Shown here: positions 9,570 through 16,804 of the stretch, piece by piece | How positions within the stretch are numbered: position 1 is the stretch's first letter | Layout of the letters: each line of letters begins with the position of its first letter | Assembly (NCBI RefSeq): GCF_001667115.1 | Contig: NZ_LZIJ01000147.1 | Location: 22,733 to 86,732, forward strand | Direction of reading: 5' to 3' | DNA length: 64,000 nucleotides | DNA from: Mycobacterium sp. 852002-51163_SCH5372311 | GTDB taxonomy: Bacteria > Actinomycetota > Actinomycetes > Mycobacteriales > Mycobacteriaceae | Notes under the pieces: model-generated | What the model was told of the DNA's origin: nothing | Database searches by the model: none | What the model saw: only the letters and a program-made list of their open reading frames with translations | Program-made: the position numbers and the translations under genes

Positions 9570-10567
9570 CGACCACAGAGACGACCCGCGCCAGGGCCGC
9601 CTATCGCGAAGTCGAGGTCGACGTCGAAGTTCGCCGCCGCGAAGCGGTCTCCGACGGTGTCGTCACGCTGACGCTTGCCGATCCGACCGGCGCCGACCTG
9701 CCGGAGTGGGCGCCGGGTGCACATATCGATCTGATGCTGACACCGTCGCTGGTGCGGCAATACTCGCTGTGCGGCGACACCGCCAACCGGGACGAATGGC
9801 AGGTCGGGGTGTTGCTCGATCCCAATAGCCGCGGCGGATCCCAGTTCGTGCACGACAAGCTGCACGAGGGAGCCACGGTACGGGTCCGCGGTCCGCGCAA
9901 CCACTTCCCGCTGGTGGGTTCGCCGCGGTATCTGTTCGTGGCCGGCGGCATCGGCATCACCCCGATGGTGCCGATGATCGGAGCGGCCGAGGCGGCCGGT
10001 GCCGACTGGCGTCTGCTCTATGGCGGCAGGACGCGATCGTCGATGGCCTTCGCCGACGACTTGCAGCGCCACGGCGAGCGTGTCACTCTCTGCGCCCGGG
10101 ATGCCCAGGACGGGGCGAACTTTCGGGAGTGCCTCGGCACAGCGCTGTCCGAGCCGGGCGAGAACACGCTGGTGTACTGCTGCGGGCCCGAAGGGCTGCT
10201 GAGCGCGGTCGAGGACGCATGCAAAAGCTGGCCTCCGGGCAGCCTGCACATCGAACGGTTCTCGGCCAAAGCGCTGGAGGAACCGTCACCGGACGCGTTG
10301 GCCACATTCGAAGTGGAATGTCAGCGTTCCGGCGTGACTTTGACTGTGCCACAAGATAAATCGATCTACGAAGTATGCGAGGAAGCCGGCGTCGACGTGC
10401 TTGGCTCCTGCATGGAAGGTGTCTGCGGCACCTGCGAATGCGACCTCCTCGAGGGCGAGGGTGATCATCGCGACTCAGTGCTCAACGACGCCGAGAAGGA
10501 AGCCAACCAAAGCATCCTGATCTGCGTTTCGCGCTCCCGCTCAGAAAGGTTGGTGCTCGACCTATGA
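9566..10567 (+). CDS. Phthalate-dioxygenase-reductase-type NAD(P)H:ferredoxin reductase with plant-type [2Fe-2S] domain
   Basis: A 333-residue one-component electron carrier. Order: flavin domain with RQYSLCGD, nucleotide domain with VAGGIGITPM, and a C-terminal [2Fe-2S] domain with Cys282, Cys287, Cys290 (CMEGVCGTC) and Cys320 (ICVSRS). This is the PDR/VanB layout that passes electrons from NAD(P)H to an oxygenase. GTG 9566 overlaps the P450 stop, and its own stop overlaps the ATG of the Rieske gene (ATGA). Placed between two oxygenases, it could serve both. The upstream in-frame extension to 9452 is P450 shadow. Confidence 0.92.
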   Translation: MTTTETTRARAAYREVEVDVEVRRREAVSDGVVTLTLADPTGADLPEWAPGAHIDLMLTPSLVRQYSLCGDTANRDEWQVGVLLDPNSRGGSQFVHDKLHEGATVRVRGPRNHFPLVGSPRYLFVAGGIGITPMVPMIGAAEAAGADWRLLYGGRTRSSMAFADDLQRHGERVTLCARDAQDGANFRECLGTALSEPGENTLVYCCGPEGLLSAVEDACKSWPPGSLHIERFSAKALEEPSPDALATFEVECQRSGVTLTVPQDKSIYEVCEEAGVDVLGSCMEGVCGTCECDLLEGEGDHRDSVLNDAEKEANQSILICVSRSRSERLVLDL

Positions 10568-11628
10568 GGTCCAACTATCCGTACAACTGCTGGTATGTCG
10601 CTGCGAGCAGCGACGAGGTCGGGCAAGGTCTGTTGGCACGCCGCCTGCTCGATAAGCCGGTGGTCATGTACCGTCGCGCCTCCGGAGAAGTCGTGGCCAT
10701 GGAGGACCGCTGCATTCACCGGGCCTATCCGCTGTCGGCCGGCCGGCGCGACGGGGATCGCGTGATCTGCGGCTACCACGGTTTCGGCTATGACCCCGAC
10801 GGCTGCCTGGTGGACGTGCCGTCGCAGGAGAATGTGCCGCCGGGTGCACGAGTGCGCACCTACCCCGTGCGCGAGCAGTCGCCGTTCGTCTGGATCTGGC
10901 TGGGTGATCCTGGCGTCGCCGCGCTGCGTCCGCCGCCACGCGTGCCCTGGTACCGCGACGGCACGGGGTGGGCGAGCACCACCGAGGTGCTGCGCTTCGA
11001 CGCGAATTACCTGCTGTTGCACGAGCATTACCTCGATCTCACCGACGTCTTCGTGATGCATCCGGAGGTGGTGCCCCCCGATATCGGGGTGCTGCCCCAA
11101 CTCGACGAGGTCGAAGTCTCCGAAAGGTCCGTCTCCTATTCCCGGACGACACCGCCCAGCAGGCTTGCGCCGTGGGAGGCGGAGATCACCGGCCTTCCTG
11201 CCGACACCACGGGCAGCCGGCGTGAGGAAGGAATATTCGTTTCACCGGCACTGCATGTCCAGCACTACGTCATTGCGGTAGGGGATGGGCCCCAAGACGG
11301 AAAAGGTCATGCGCTCTTGCGGATTCAGGGATTCACCCCCGAATCCCCGCAAGCGACCCACGTGTTCCTGCAGATGGCCCGCAATTTCGCGACTGACGAT
11401 GCCCGTGTCGAGGAGTTTCTCCGCAGCATGTTCCATGAGTGGGCGATGCGAGATGCGGTTGTGCTCGAAACGATTCAGGGTCGGTTGGGCGAGGAGACCG
11501 TGCCTCGGCGCGACCTCAACGTGAAGGCTGACCGCGCCGCGGTCCGGGCACGGCGCATTGCTCTAGAGATGGTCGACGAGGAATCCGGGCGGTTCATGTT
11601 GAGCCGGATTCTCACGGCATCCGGATGA
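10564..11628 (+). CDS. Rieske non-heme iron oxygenase (VanA/DdmC-like)
   Basis: A 354-residue terminal oxygenase subunit. The Rieske [2Fe-2S] ligands are C50-I-H52 and C69-G-Y-H72. The mononuclear iron site aligns by eye with the DdmC motif DxxHxxxxH but reads D158-L-T-D161-V-F-V-M-H166: the first histidine ligand is replaced by Asp. The likely carboxylate ligand is D297 (RDAVVLET). Family members demethylate or hydroxylate aromatic or other compounds. Whether this one is active, or uses His153/His155 instead, is open. It is translationally coupled to the reductase. Confidence 0.88.
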   Translation: MRSNYPYNCWYVAASSDEVGQGLLARRLLDKPVVMYRRASGEVVAMEDRCIHRAYPLSAGRRDGDRVICGYHGFGYDPDGCLVDVPSQENVPPGARVRTYPVREQSPFVWIWLGDPGVAALRPPPRVPWYRDGTGWASTTEVLRFDANYLLLHEHYLDLTDVFVMHPEVVPPDIGVLPQLDEVEVSERSVSYSRTTPPSRLAPWEAEITGLPADTTGSRREEGIFVSPALHVQHYVIAVGDGPQDGKGHALLRIQGFTPESPQATHVFLQMARNFATDDARVEEFLRSMFHEWAMRDAVVLETIQGRLGEETVPRRDLNVKADRAAVRARRIALEMVDEESGRFMLSRILTASG

Positions 11629-11651
11629 CTTCCGGATGACTTCCGGATGAC
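11621..11651 (+). repeat. Triplicated 11-bp direct repeat between genes
   Basis: CCGGATGACTT occurs twice, with a third copy ending in CCGGATGACCA. The first copy contains the Rieske stop codon and the third the ATG of the next gene, so the repeat makes up the whole spacer. It creates several ATGA stop-start combinations. Confidence 0.9.
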
Positions 11652-13185
11652 CATGGCGGCAGGAAATCGCAACGAAGTCACCATCATCGGTGCGGGCTTC
11701 GGTGGGATCTGCATGGGCATCAAGCTGCGCCGGGCGGGTGTCTCGTTCACCATTCTGGAGAAAGGAGACCGCGTCGGTGGGGTATGGCGTGACAACACCT
11801 ACCCCGGTGCAGCATGCGATATTCCGTCACACTTGTATTCGTATTCCTTTGAACCGAGCCACGATTGGTCGCGCAAGTACGGCACTCAACCGGAGATCCA
11901 AAGCTACATCGATCATTGCGCGCGCAAGTACGGTGTCATCGATCAGGTCCGCTTCGGTCAGCAAGTGAACCAGGCCGAGTTCGATGAACGCTCGAGTCGA
12001 TGGCTGGTCAATCTGGACAACGGAGATACCGTCGATTCGAGATACCTGGTGGCGGCTACCGGCCAGCTGAGCCTTCCTGCCGATCCAAAGTTCCCCGGCC
12101 TGGAGTCGTTCGCCGGCAAGGTCTTTCACTCCGCGCGTTGGGACCATGATTACGATCTGCGGGGCAGGCGCATCGCGGTGGTCGGCACAGGCGCGTCGGC
12201 GATCCAGTTCGTCCCGCAGATCGCGCCGCGGGTCGCGCGGTTGCATGTGTTGCAACGCTCGGCGCCGTATGTGCTGCCCAAGCCTGACCGGCCGTACACG
12301 CCGCTGGAGAAGTACCTCTACCGGCATTTTCCGGCCATGCTGGTCGCGAGTCGCACTCGTCAGTATGCCTATCACGAGGCGCGGGTGCTGCCTCTGACCA
12401 AGGGCGTCGGAGTGAAGGCGATCGAAAAGGCTTGGGAGCGGTACTTCCGTGCCCAGATCACCGACGACAAGCTGCGCGAACTGCTACGGCCGGATTACGC
12501 GATCGGTTGCAAGCGGGTGCTGATCTCCAATGACTGGTACGCCGCGTTGAGCCGATCGAATGTGGAGGTCATACCGGCCGGCCTGACGGAAGTCAGGAGC
12601 GAGGGCATCGTGGCTGCCGACGGCTCGGAACGCGAGGTGGACACGATCATTTTCGGCACCGGGTTTGCCACCAACGACTTTCTGGCGCCGATGAGCATCA
12701 TCGGACGTGACGGTCGTGAGATACACGACGTTTGGGCTGAGCGAGGCGGCGCGGACGCCTTCAAAGGGATCTCGGTGCCGGGGTTTCCAAATCTGTTCCT
12801 GTTGTACGGGCCCAACACCAATCTGGGACACAATTCCATCATCTACATGCTGGAGACCCAGACCGACTATGTGCTCGAGGCACTGCGGCATGCCGCCAGT
12901 CATGGGGCCAAGTGGCTCGACGTGCGTCCCCAAGCACATGCCGAGTTCAACAAGGACCTGCAAGATCAGCTGAAAAAGACTGTCTGGCAAGCTGGTTGCG
13001 ACAGCTGGTATGTCACTGACGCGGGCAAGAACACCAACAACTGGCCGAGCTTCACCTTCGACTATCGCCGCCAGACCCGATATTTCGACCCGGTGCACTA
13101 CCAAACCGACGCCACGTCGGGCACCGAGTTGCCATCTCACGCCGCGGCGGGTGCCGGACTTCGAACAGGAGAACGTGATGTCTGA
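11647..13185 (+). CDS. FAD-dependent Baeyer-Villiger-type monooxygenase
   Basis: A 512-residue class B flavoprotein monooxygenase. It has an N-terminal FAD motif (IIGAGFGGICMG), a second NADPH Rossmann motif (VVGTGASAIQFVPQ, about residue 178), and between them FAGKVFHSARW (155-165), which matches the Baeyer-Villiger fingerprint FxGxxxHxxxW. Family members insert oxygen next to a ketone to give an ester or lactone. The start could be ATG 11647 or 11653. Its stop overlaps the next start by eight bases. Confidence 0.88.
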   Translation: MTMAAGNRNEVTIIGAGFGGICMGIKLRRAGVSFTILEKGDRVGGVWRDNTYPGAACDIPSHLYSYSFEPSHDWSRKYGTQPEIQSYIDHCARKYGVIDQVRFGQQVNQAEFDERSSRWLVNLDNGDTVDSRYLVAATGQLSLPADPKFPGLESFAGKVFHSARWDHDYDLRGRRIAVVGTGASAIQFVPQIAPRVARLHVLQRSAPYVLPKPDRPYTPLEKYLYRHFPAMLVASRTRQYAYHEARVLPLTKGVGVKAIEKAWERYFRAQITDDKLRELLRPDYAIGCKRVLISNDWYAALSRSNVEVIPAGLTEVRSEGIVAADGSEREVDTIIFGTGFATNDFLAPMSIIGRDGREIHDVWAERGGADAFKGISVPGFPNLFLLYGPNTNLGHNSIIYMLETQTDYVLEALRHAASHGAKWLDVRPQAHAEFNKDLQDQLKKTVWQAGCDSWYVTDAGKNTNNWPSFTFDYRRQTRYFDPVHYQTDATSGTELPSHAAAGAGLRTGERDV

Positions 13186-14953
13186 AAAATTCGATTACGA
13201 CGTGGTGGTCATCGGATCGGGTTTCGGCGGATCGGTGGCGGCGTTGCGCCTTACCGAGAAGGGCTATTCGGTAGGTGTTTTGGAAGCCGGGCGGCGGTTC
13301 GAGGACGACGAACTCCCGGACACCAACTGGCAGATACGAAAATTCTTCTGGGCGCCCAAGTTGGGCTGCACCGGAATTCAGCGGATCCACGTGCTGCCCG
13401 ACGTGCTCATCCTGGCAGGCGCCGGTGTCGGTGGGGGCTCGCTGGTGTATGCGAACACCCTGTACGAGCCGAAATCCGATGCGTTCTACCGTGATCCGCA
13501 TTGGTCAGATATCAGCGACTGGAAAGCAGAGCTGGCGCCCTACTACGACCAAGCCAAACGCATGCTCGGGGTGGTGAAGAACCCGACCATGACACCGTCG
13601 GACCGGGTACTGCTCACGGTTGCCGAGCAGATGGGGGTGAAGGACACGTTCGGCATGACCCCGGTCGGGGTGTTCTTCGGACCGGAAAACACCAAAACAC
13701 CCGGCGAGGAGGTCGACGACCCGTTCTTCGGCGGAGCGGGCCCGCGCCGGCGCGGTTGTCTGGAATGCGGCGAATGCATGACCGGCTGCCGGCACAACGC
13801 GAAGAACACACTGGTGAAGAACTACCTCTACCTGGCCGAGCAGGCCGGCGCACAGATTCACCCGCTGACAACCGTCACCGCGGTGCGACCCGTTGACGGC
13901 GGCTACGCGGTGGACACGGTACGCACCGGTTCTTGGCGGGTGAAGAAGACCGCCCGGACGATCACCGCCGAACAGGTTGTGTTCGCCGCCGGTACCTGGG
14001 GAACCCAGCAACTGCTGCACCGCATGAAAGCTGAAAGCATCTTGCCGCGTCTGTCGGATCGCCTGGGAGAACTGACCCGCACGAACTCGGAGGCACTGTG
14101 TGGCGCCAGCCTCAAACTGCGGCACCGCAAGAGCCAGGACTTCCACGAGGGCATTGCGATCACGTCGTCGATCCATCCTGACGACAGGACGCACATCGAA
14201 CCCTGCCGCTACGGCAAGGGCTCCAACTCGATGGGACTGCTGACCACCGTGATGACCGACGGGGGCGGGAAAGTGCCGAGGCCGGTGAAGTGGCTGGGAC
14301 AGGTGCTACGCCATCCCGCCCAGGCCGCTTCGCTGTACGTGGGGCTGCGAGATTGGTCGCAGCGCACGGTGATAGCACTGGTGATGCAGACGGAGGACAA
14401 CTCGCTGACGCTGTTTCCCAAACGCACCCGGTTCGGCCGGATCAAGCTGTCCTCGCGGCAAGGTCACGGTGTGCCCAACCCGACCTGGATTCCGGCCGCC
14501 AACGAGGCCGTCCGGACGCTTGCCCGCGATATCAACGGCATGCCGTGGAGCAGCGTCGGCGAGATCTTCGACGTCCCGATGACCGCACACTTCCTGGGCG
14601 GCTGCGTGATTGGAGACTCTCCCGAACGTGGAGTGATCGACCCCTACCACCGAGTGTTCGGTCACCCAGGTCTGCACATCTTCGACGGTTCGGCGATTTC
14701 GGCCAACATCGGGGTGAACCCGTCGTTGACGATCACGGCACAGGCCGAACGGGCCACCTCCTTCTGGCCCAATAAGCGCGAAACCGATACCCGCCCGGCG
14801 CTCGGCACCGGTTATCAGCGGATCCAGCCGGTCGAGCCGCTGAAACCCGTTGTCCCGGCCACCGCGCCGGCGGCATTGCGGCTGAGCAAGTTTCAGGCCG
14901 GCACAGTGCCGCCATCCTTGCGGTCGGAGGGCAGCGCGTCACCTGCATCCTGA
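13178..14953 (+). CDS. Cholesterol-oxidase-like GMC oxidoreductase (ChoD-like)
   Basis: A 591-residue flavoprotein resembling M. tuberculosis ChoD (Rv3409c) along its length: VVVIGSGFGGSVAALRLTEK at the start, GAGVGGGSLVYANTLY, GCLECGECMTGCRHNAKNT (a cysteine-rich block that could bind an Fe-S cluster), and MTAHFLGGCVIGDSPERGV with ANIGVNPSLT near the end. ChoD-type proteins oxidise sterol-like or other hydrophobic alcohols, although direct cholesterol oxidase activity of ChoD is debated. AGGAG precedes ATG 13178, which overlaps the monooxygenase gene. It sits outside the usual choD context, so it is probably a paralogue. Confidence 0.87.
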   Translation: MSEKFDYDVVVIGSGFGGSVAALRLTEKGYSVGVLEAGRRFEDDELPDTNWQIRKFFWAPKLGCTGIQRIHVLPDVLILAGAGVGGGSLVYANTLYEPKSDAFYRDPHWSDISDWKAELAPYYDQAKRMLGVVKNPTMTPSDRVLLTVAEQMGVKDTFGMTPVGVFFGPENTKTPGEEVDDPFFGGAGPRRRGCLECGECMTGCRHNAKNTLVKNYLYLAEQAGAQIHPLTTVTAVRPVDGGYAVDTVRTGSWRVKKTARTITAEQVVFAAGTWGTQQLLHRMKAESILPRLSDRLGELTRTNSEALCGASLKLRHRKSQDFHEGIAITSSIHPDDRTHIEPCRYGKGSNSMGLLTTVMTDGGGKVPRPVKWLGQVLRHPAQAASLYVGLRDWSQRTVIALVMQTEDNSLTLFPKRTRFGRIKLSSRQGHGVPNPTWIPAANEAVRTLARDINGMPWSSVGEIFDVPMTAHFLGGCVIGDSPERGVIDPYHRVFGHPGLHIFDGSAISANIGVNPSLTITAQAERATSFWPNKRETDTRPALGTGYQRIQPVEPLKPVVPATAPAALRLSKFQAGTVPPSLRSEGSASPAS

Positions 14954-15291
14954 CTCGATACCTCAGCCGATGCATGTCGCAAGCGCGCGGGTCTGGTCGT
15001 CGCTGGAAGATTCAGGCCCGACTTCGCCGCCCCGTGCCGGCGACGACATCCGTGGTCTTGGGATTCGGCTGTGAAGCCTGGGCGTTGGCGGTGAAGCCTG
15101 GGCGTTGGCGGTGAAGCCAGGGCGTTGGCGGTGAAGCCAGGGCGGAAAGGCGGCCGGGAATCCCGCCCTGCCTTCACACGCAAAGCCCTGGCCTCACACG
15201 CAAAGCCGTGAGGTCACTCGTTGTGGTTTGTCGCTACTAGGCGGGCCAGATGTCACCAATCCCGGCGAGGGGTAGCTGGGACTTAACGTGC
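14954..15291. other. Intergenic region between convergent genes with hairpin repeats
   Basis: No gene seen. It holds the 20-bp tandem repeat at 15071-15144 followed by partly complementary sequence (15164-15213, with CCCTGCCTTCAC and CCCTGGCCTCAC). The region can fold back on itself and probably terminates transcription from both sides. Confidence 0.7.
15071..15144. repeat. 20-bp tandem repeat, 3.7 copies
   Basis: The unit gtgaagcctgggcgttggcg starts at 15071, 15091, 15111 and 15131; the later copies read gtgaagccagggcg. The same element occurs at 37284-37324, also between convergent genes, so this is a dispersed family. Confidence 0.9.
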
Positions 15292-16734
15292 TCAACCCTT
15301 CTGCGCCGTCGTTCTCTGCAACGTCATCGGCCGGGTGTACATGCTGATGCGGGCGCGGTGCCACCACGCATGCTCGCTTCGCAATTCGGCCCAGGTGGTG
15401 AAGCGGTACTGGTAGAGCTCAGCGCGCACGTATCGGGGCGGTGCCTCGGGGAAGGGGTTGTGCTGCAACAGACGTAGCGTGGACCGGTCGTTGCGCAGCA
15501 GCCGTTCCAGGAACGGCTGCAGCCAGGGCAAGGCATAGCCCGGCGAGATGGCGGCAAACCACATCAGCCAGTCCAGCCGCAGGTGATAGGGCGCCCATTG
15601 CCGTGGTAGTCGGCGCACCGCGCCGGGCTTGCCCTTGAATCCGTATTCTTTCCAGATGGTTTGACTGGTGATCCGGGCTTCGTCGGTGCCCTCGATCACC
15701 ACCTCGCGGCGAGTCCGGCCGACGCTGCCGAACGCCCCGTAAGTATTGACCAAGTGAAAAGCGTTGAAAGAAGCGTTCATTCGCTGATGGGACGACAGCA
15801 TGTTGCGTGCGGGCCAGTAGCTCAGCACCAGGACCGCTGCCGCGAACGCGATCACCACCCCGACGAACCAAAGCGGTGGTTCCGGCACAGGTGGGGTGGT
15901 CACGTGCAGCAACGCCGAGAGCGAGGACTGGTCGATCGCGCTGCACGCCAGCACGATCGTGATCCAGTTGAGCCAGGCGAAGTTGCCCGACGCCACCAGC
16001 CACAGCTGCGTCACGACGATGATCGCGGCGGCCACACTTGCCACCGGCTGCGGCGCGAACAACCCGAACGGCACGACGAGCTGAGCGAAATGGTTGCCCG
16101 CCACCTCGATTCGGTGCAGCGGCTTGGGCAGGTGATGGAAGAACCAGCTCAACGGCCCCGGCATGGGCTGGGTTTCGTGGTGGTAGTAGAGGCAGGTCAG
16201 ATCACGCCAGCACCGGTCGCCGCGCATCTTGATCAGCCCGGCGCCGAACTCGACCCGGAACAGCAGCCAGCGCACCAACCACATCGTCAGCACCGGCGGC
16301 GCCGCGCGGTCGTTGCCGACGAAGACCATCAGGAACCCGGTCTCGAGCAGCAGCGACTCCCAGCCGAACGAATACCACGTCTGCCCGACGTTGACGATCG
16401 ACAAGTAGAGCACCCACAGCGTCAGCCACATGACCATCGCACCCCACAACGGCACCGCGTCAGCCGCACCGGCGACGATGGCCGCCGACAGCGCCGCGCC
16501 CGACCAGGCCACGGCTGCGAACAACCGATCCGAGTAGCGCAGGTGAAAGAGGCTCGGTGCTTTCCAGAACGACAGCCCCGCCAAAAACCGTGGCACCGGC
16601 AGTATTCCGTGCTCACCGATCAGTGCCCGGAACTGCATCGCCGCCGCTACGAACGCGATCAGGTAGATCGCCGCCACGCCGCGTTCGAGCACCAATCTGC
16701 TGAGCCAGTATTCAGGTGCCGAAAACCATCCCAT
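15292..16734 (-). CDS. Lipase maturation factor-like membrane protein (Rv0235c-like)
   Basis: A polytopic membrane protein of 480 residues similar to the LMF1 family and to the M. tuberculosis gene downstream of aftD. The N-terminal two thirds contain several hydrophobic spans. The LMF features include QTWYSFGWESLLLETGFL and LIKMRGDRCWRDLTCLYYHH, and the C-terminal domain has WAPYHLRLDWLMWFAA and NPFP. The start is taken at ATG 16734 (MGWFSAPEYW); longer frames upstream look non-native. It lies 70 bp after aftD and is probably cotranscribed. Its bacterial role is unknown. Confidence 0.85.
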   Translation of the reverse strand: MGWFSAPEYWLSRLVLERGVAAIYLIAFVAAAMQFRALIGEHGILPVPRFLAGLSFWKAPSLFHLRYSDRLFAAVAWSGAALSAAIVAGAADAVPLWGAMVMWLTLWVLYLSIVNVGQTWYSFGWESLLLETGFLMVFVGNDRAAPPVLTMWLVRWLLFRVEFGAGLIKMRGDRCWRDLTCLYYHHETQPMPGPLSWFFHHLPKPLHRIEVAGNHFAQLVVPFGLFAPQPVASVAAAIIVVTQLWLVASGNFAWLNWITIVLACSAIDQSSLSALLHVTTPPVPEPPLWFVGVVIAFAAAVLVLSYWPARNMLSSHQRMNASFNAFHLVNTYGAFGSVGRTRREVVIEGTDEARITSQTIWKEYGFKGKPGAVRRLPRQWAPYHLRLDWLMWFAAISPGYALPWLQPFLERLLRNDRSTLRLLQHNPFPEAPPRYVRAELYQYRFTTWAELRSEHAWWHRARISMYTRPMTLQRTTAQKG

Positions 16735-16804
16735 GGCCGTAACTCCTCGGACGGTGGTGTATCCAAGTGAATCAGCCGTAAACCCGCCAGCCAACCCCCG
16801 GAAG

